DNA of 64,000 bases, from contig JADJQX010000001.1 in assembly GCA_016712525.1 (NCBI GenBank), positions 868,001-932,000 of the forward strand, written 5' to 3'. The translations under genes and the position numbers were made by a program. This DNA comes from Myxococcales bacterium. Lineage in GTDB: Bacteria; Myxococcota_A; Polyangia; Polyangiales; Polyangiaceae. Each line of letters opens with the position of its first letter. The stretch's first letter is position 1. The notes beneath the pieces are model-generated. The model made no database searches and was not told the origin of the DNA. It saw nothing but the letters and a program-made list of their open reading frames with translations. This document shows positions 62,634 to 64,000 of the stretch, one piece after another.

Positions 62634-64000
62634 GTGGCGAGCTCCACGTAGTGCTCGATGGGTCGCCAAACCGGCTCGTCGTACCCCGCGCGCGCGTTCA
62701 GGAACGAGGCGACATCGGCGCGGAGGCGCGCTCCACGGTGACGGAGTAGCGCCTGATAGTCCTTCTCCTTGAGCATCTGGAGCGCGACCTCGTCGAGCAG
62801 GTGGCTCTCCAGCATGGCGCGATCCCGTGACCACCTTAGTTTGCGCAGGACTCCACCGAGACCGGAGTGGCGCCAGTCCAGCAGAACGCGATTTGCTGCC
62901 GTTTTCGCGAGGGCTCGCGCGTCGGGATCGAGGCGATCCCACTCGGAGCTCCGGACGATCTCGCGGGCCACCCTCTCACCCAACCCGATCAAGCTGCGGA
63001 GATGCACCGGCCCATCGTGATCACGAGGCCCCTTCTCGAGGAGCACGAGCAGCTCGACACGGCTCGCCGCGCTGCGCGCGTGAAATGGCCGGAGCTCCCA
63101 GCTCGCCTCGCGCCGCTCCCCGACCTTGGCCACGAGGGCGTCGAGCGAATCGCGTTCGTCGTCTCCGATGGCCTGCACCTGCCACCGGAGCAGGCTCACC
63201 GCGGCCCGCTCGTGTGTGCCGGTCACGATACCTCGCCATACCCACTGCGCCAGGCGCGCGCGCGTGGCCGGAGCCGGCTCGGGGAAGCGGTGGAAGAACT
63301 TCGCGAGGATGACGAACACCACCGGATAGGGGAGCACGGCGTACGCCGGAATGCCGGGCCCCGGCTCGGGGTCGTCCGGGCGGGCCTGGAGGAAGGCTAC
63401 GGTCCGGCGAAGCGCGGGAACGGCATCGGCCTCGGAGACGAGCCGGCGCGCCGCCTCCTCGCCCAGGCGTTCGAGACGCTGCGTCGGATCGTGCCCGCTC
63501 ATGGCGAGCAACGCCTTCAACGCCTCGGGCCGCGGCGGCTCACCGAACCCGTCGACGTCGCACGCGGATTGGAGGCGAGCGAGGAGCGACGGTGCCCGAG
63601 CTCCCACGTCGAGCTCGGGCCCGGCGGGGGAGCCAAGCAACGCGTCAAACACCTCGTCGGCGCGCATGGGTGCCCCGGAGCTGTTGAGGCGCGCAAACAC
63701 CCCACGGAGCGGTCGAGGGTCGTCCGTCTCCATGACGTACGCGGGGAGGGAGTAGTCCAAGATGCGCTGCTGCACCTGCTCGACGTGCTCTTGCTGATCC
63801 TCGCTCAAGGCGCATCCACGGAACCAACGCCCGAGGCGGCGGAGGTCCCCGAGCACCGCCGCAGGCACGGCGAACCCGGCGCGCGGCGGGACCTTCTTGT
63901 CCGCTTGGAACTCGCGCGAGTCGGGCCAGTAGCTCACGGCCCACCGAGGGTCACCGCCGTGATCCAGCTCGGAGAGACTCGCTGCGAGGGCCACCGTGCG
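62630..64000 (-). CDS. DUF262 (GmrSD-like) protein, 5' end outside window
   Basis: At least 456 residues, truncated at the right edge. The visible part contains the DUF262 signature VFARLNSSGAPMRADEVFDAL, preceded by LPAYVMETDDPRPL, and a long C-terminal helical region rich in Arg and Leu. DUF262 proteins share a ParB-like nuclease fold and include the GmrS/GmrD type IV restriction enzymes that cut modified phage DNA. The N-terminal nuclease motif would lie outside the window and cannot be checked. Its stop overlaps the hipA start by four bases, so the two proteins are made together. Confidence 0.82.
   Translation of the reverse strand, partial: RTVALAASLSELDHGGDPRWAVSYWPDSREFQADKKVPPRAGFAVPAAVLGDLRRLGRWFRGCALSEDQQEHVEQVQQRILDYSLPAYVMETDDPRPLRGVFARLNSSGAPMRADEVFDALLGSPAGPELDVGARAPSLLARLQSACDVDGFGEPPRPEALKALLAMSGHDPTQRLERLGEEAARRLVSEADAVPALRRTVAFLQARPDDPEPGPGIPAYAVLPYPVVFVILAKFFHRFPEPAPATRARLAQWVWRGIVTGTHERAAVSLLRWQVQAIGDDERDSLDALVAKVGERREASWELRPFHARSAASRVELLVLLEKGPRDHDGPVHLRSLIGLGERVAREIVRSSEWDRLDPDARALAKTAANRVLLDWRHSGLGGVLRKLRWSRDRAMLESHLLDEVALQMLKEKDYQALLRHRGARLRADVASFLNARAGYDEPVWRPIEHYVELAT

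Overview
The window is GC-rich chromosomal DNA with gene content typical of a predatory or soil myxobacterium (Polyangia/Myxococcia-like). It carries five Hanks-type Ser/Thr kinases, many lipoproteins with Ala/Pro/Thr-rich linkers, a tetratricopeptide-type sigma-54 activator, RCC1-like and beta-propeller surface proteins, and a MYXO-CTERM-type tail. The taxonomic call is inference from gene content; no rRNA or tRNA gene was seen.

Left part (1-27 kb): housekeeping and signalling genes. These are a HIT protein, a Tat-exported LigB-type dioxygenase, an AraC regulator, a secreted EEP-family hydrolase, four kinases (one non-RD with a DWG motif and six membrane spans), SelO, surface lipoproteins, two zinc-finger proteins coupled by a GTGA overlap, an esterase lipoprotein, MarC and a giant sigma-54 activator. 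A tightly overlapping kinase/TPR-PEGA/lipoprotein operon follows.

Middle (27-39 kb): a low-gene-density island full of scars. It holds five copies of a hairpin-forming ~93-bp repeat, a probable group II intron domain V remnant, an IS21 remnant (broken istA, intact istB), a 42-bp tandem array of palindromes, and a mosaic of fragments duplicated from nearby genes. Scattered among these are a YkuD transpeptidase, lipoproteins and an M4 metalloprotease with a coupled partner.

39-48 kb: a glycan-modification cassette (FkbM methyltransferase, two divergent paralogous epimerases, sugar C-methyltransferase, GT2 glycosyltransferase, nucleotidyltransferase), then a TetR-controlled Baeyer-Villiger monooxygenase/SDR operon.

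48-64 kb: secreted proteins (DUF362-CBM9-like fusion, C25-fold pseudo-peptidase, lipoproteins), with three copies of a paired 16-bp palindrome placed just downstream of minus-strand stop codons. At the right edge all genes run leftward in what looks like a defence/cell-suicide module. DUF262 (GmrSD-like) and a HipA kinase are coupled by a GTGA overlap. They are followed 62 bp later by a 1738-residue protein joining two alpha/beta-hydrolase domains to a CHAT caspase-like protease. This is the best candidate for an undescribed system here; its function is inferred from domains only.
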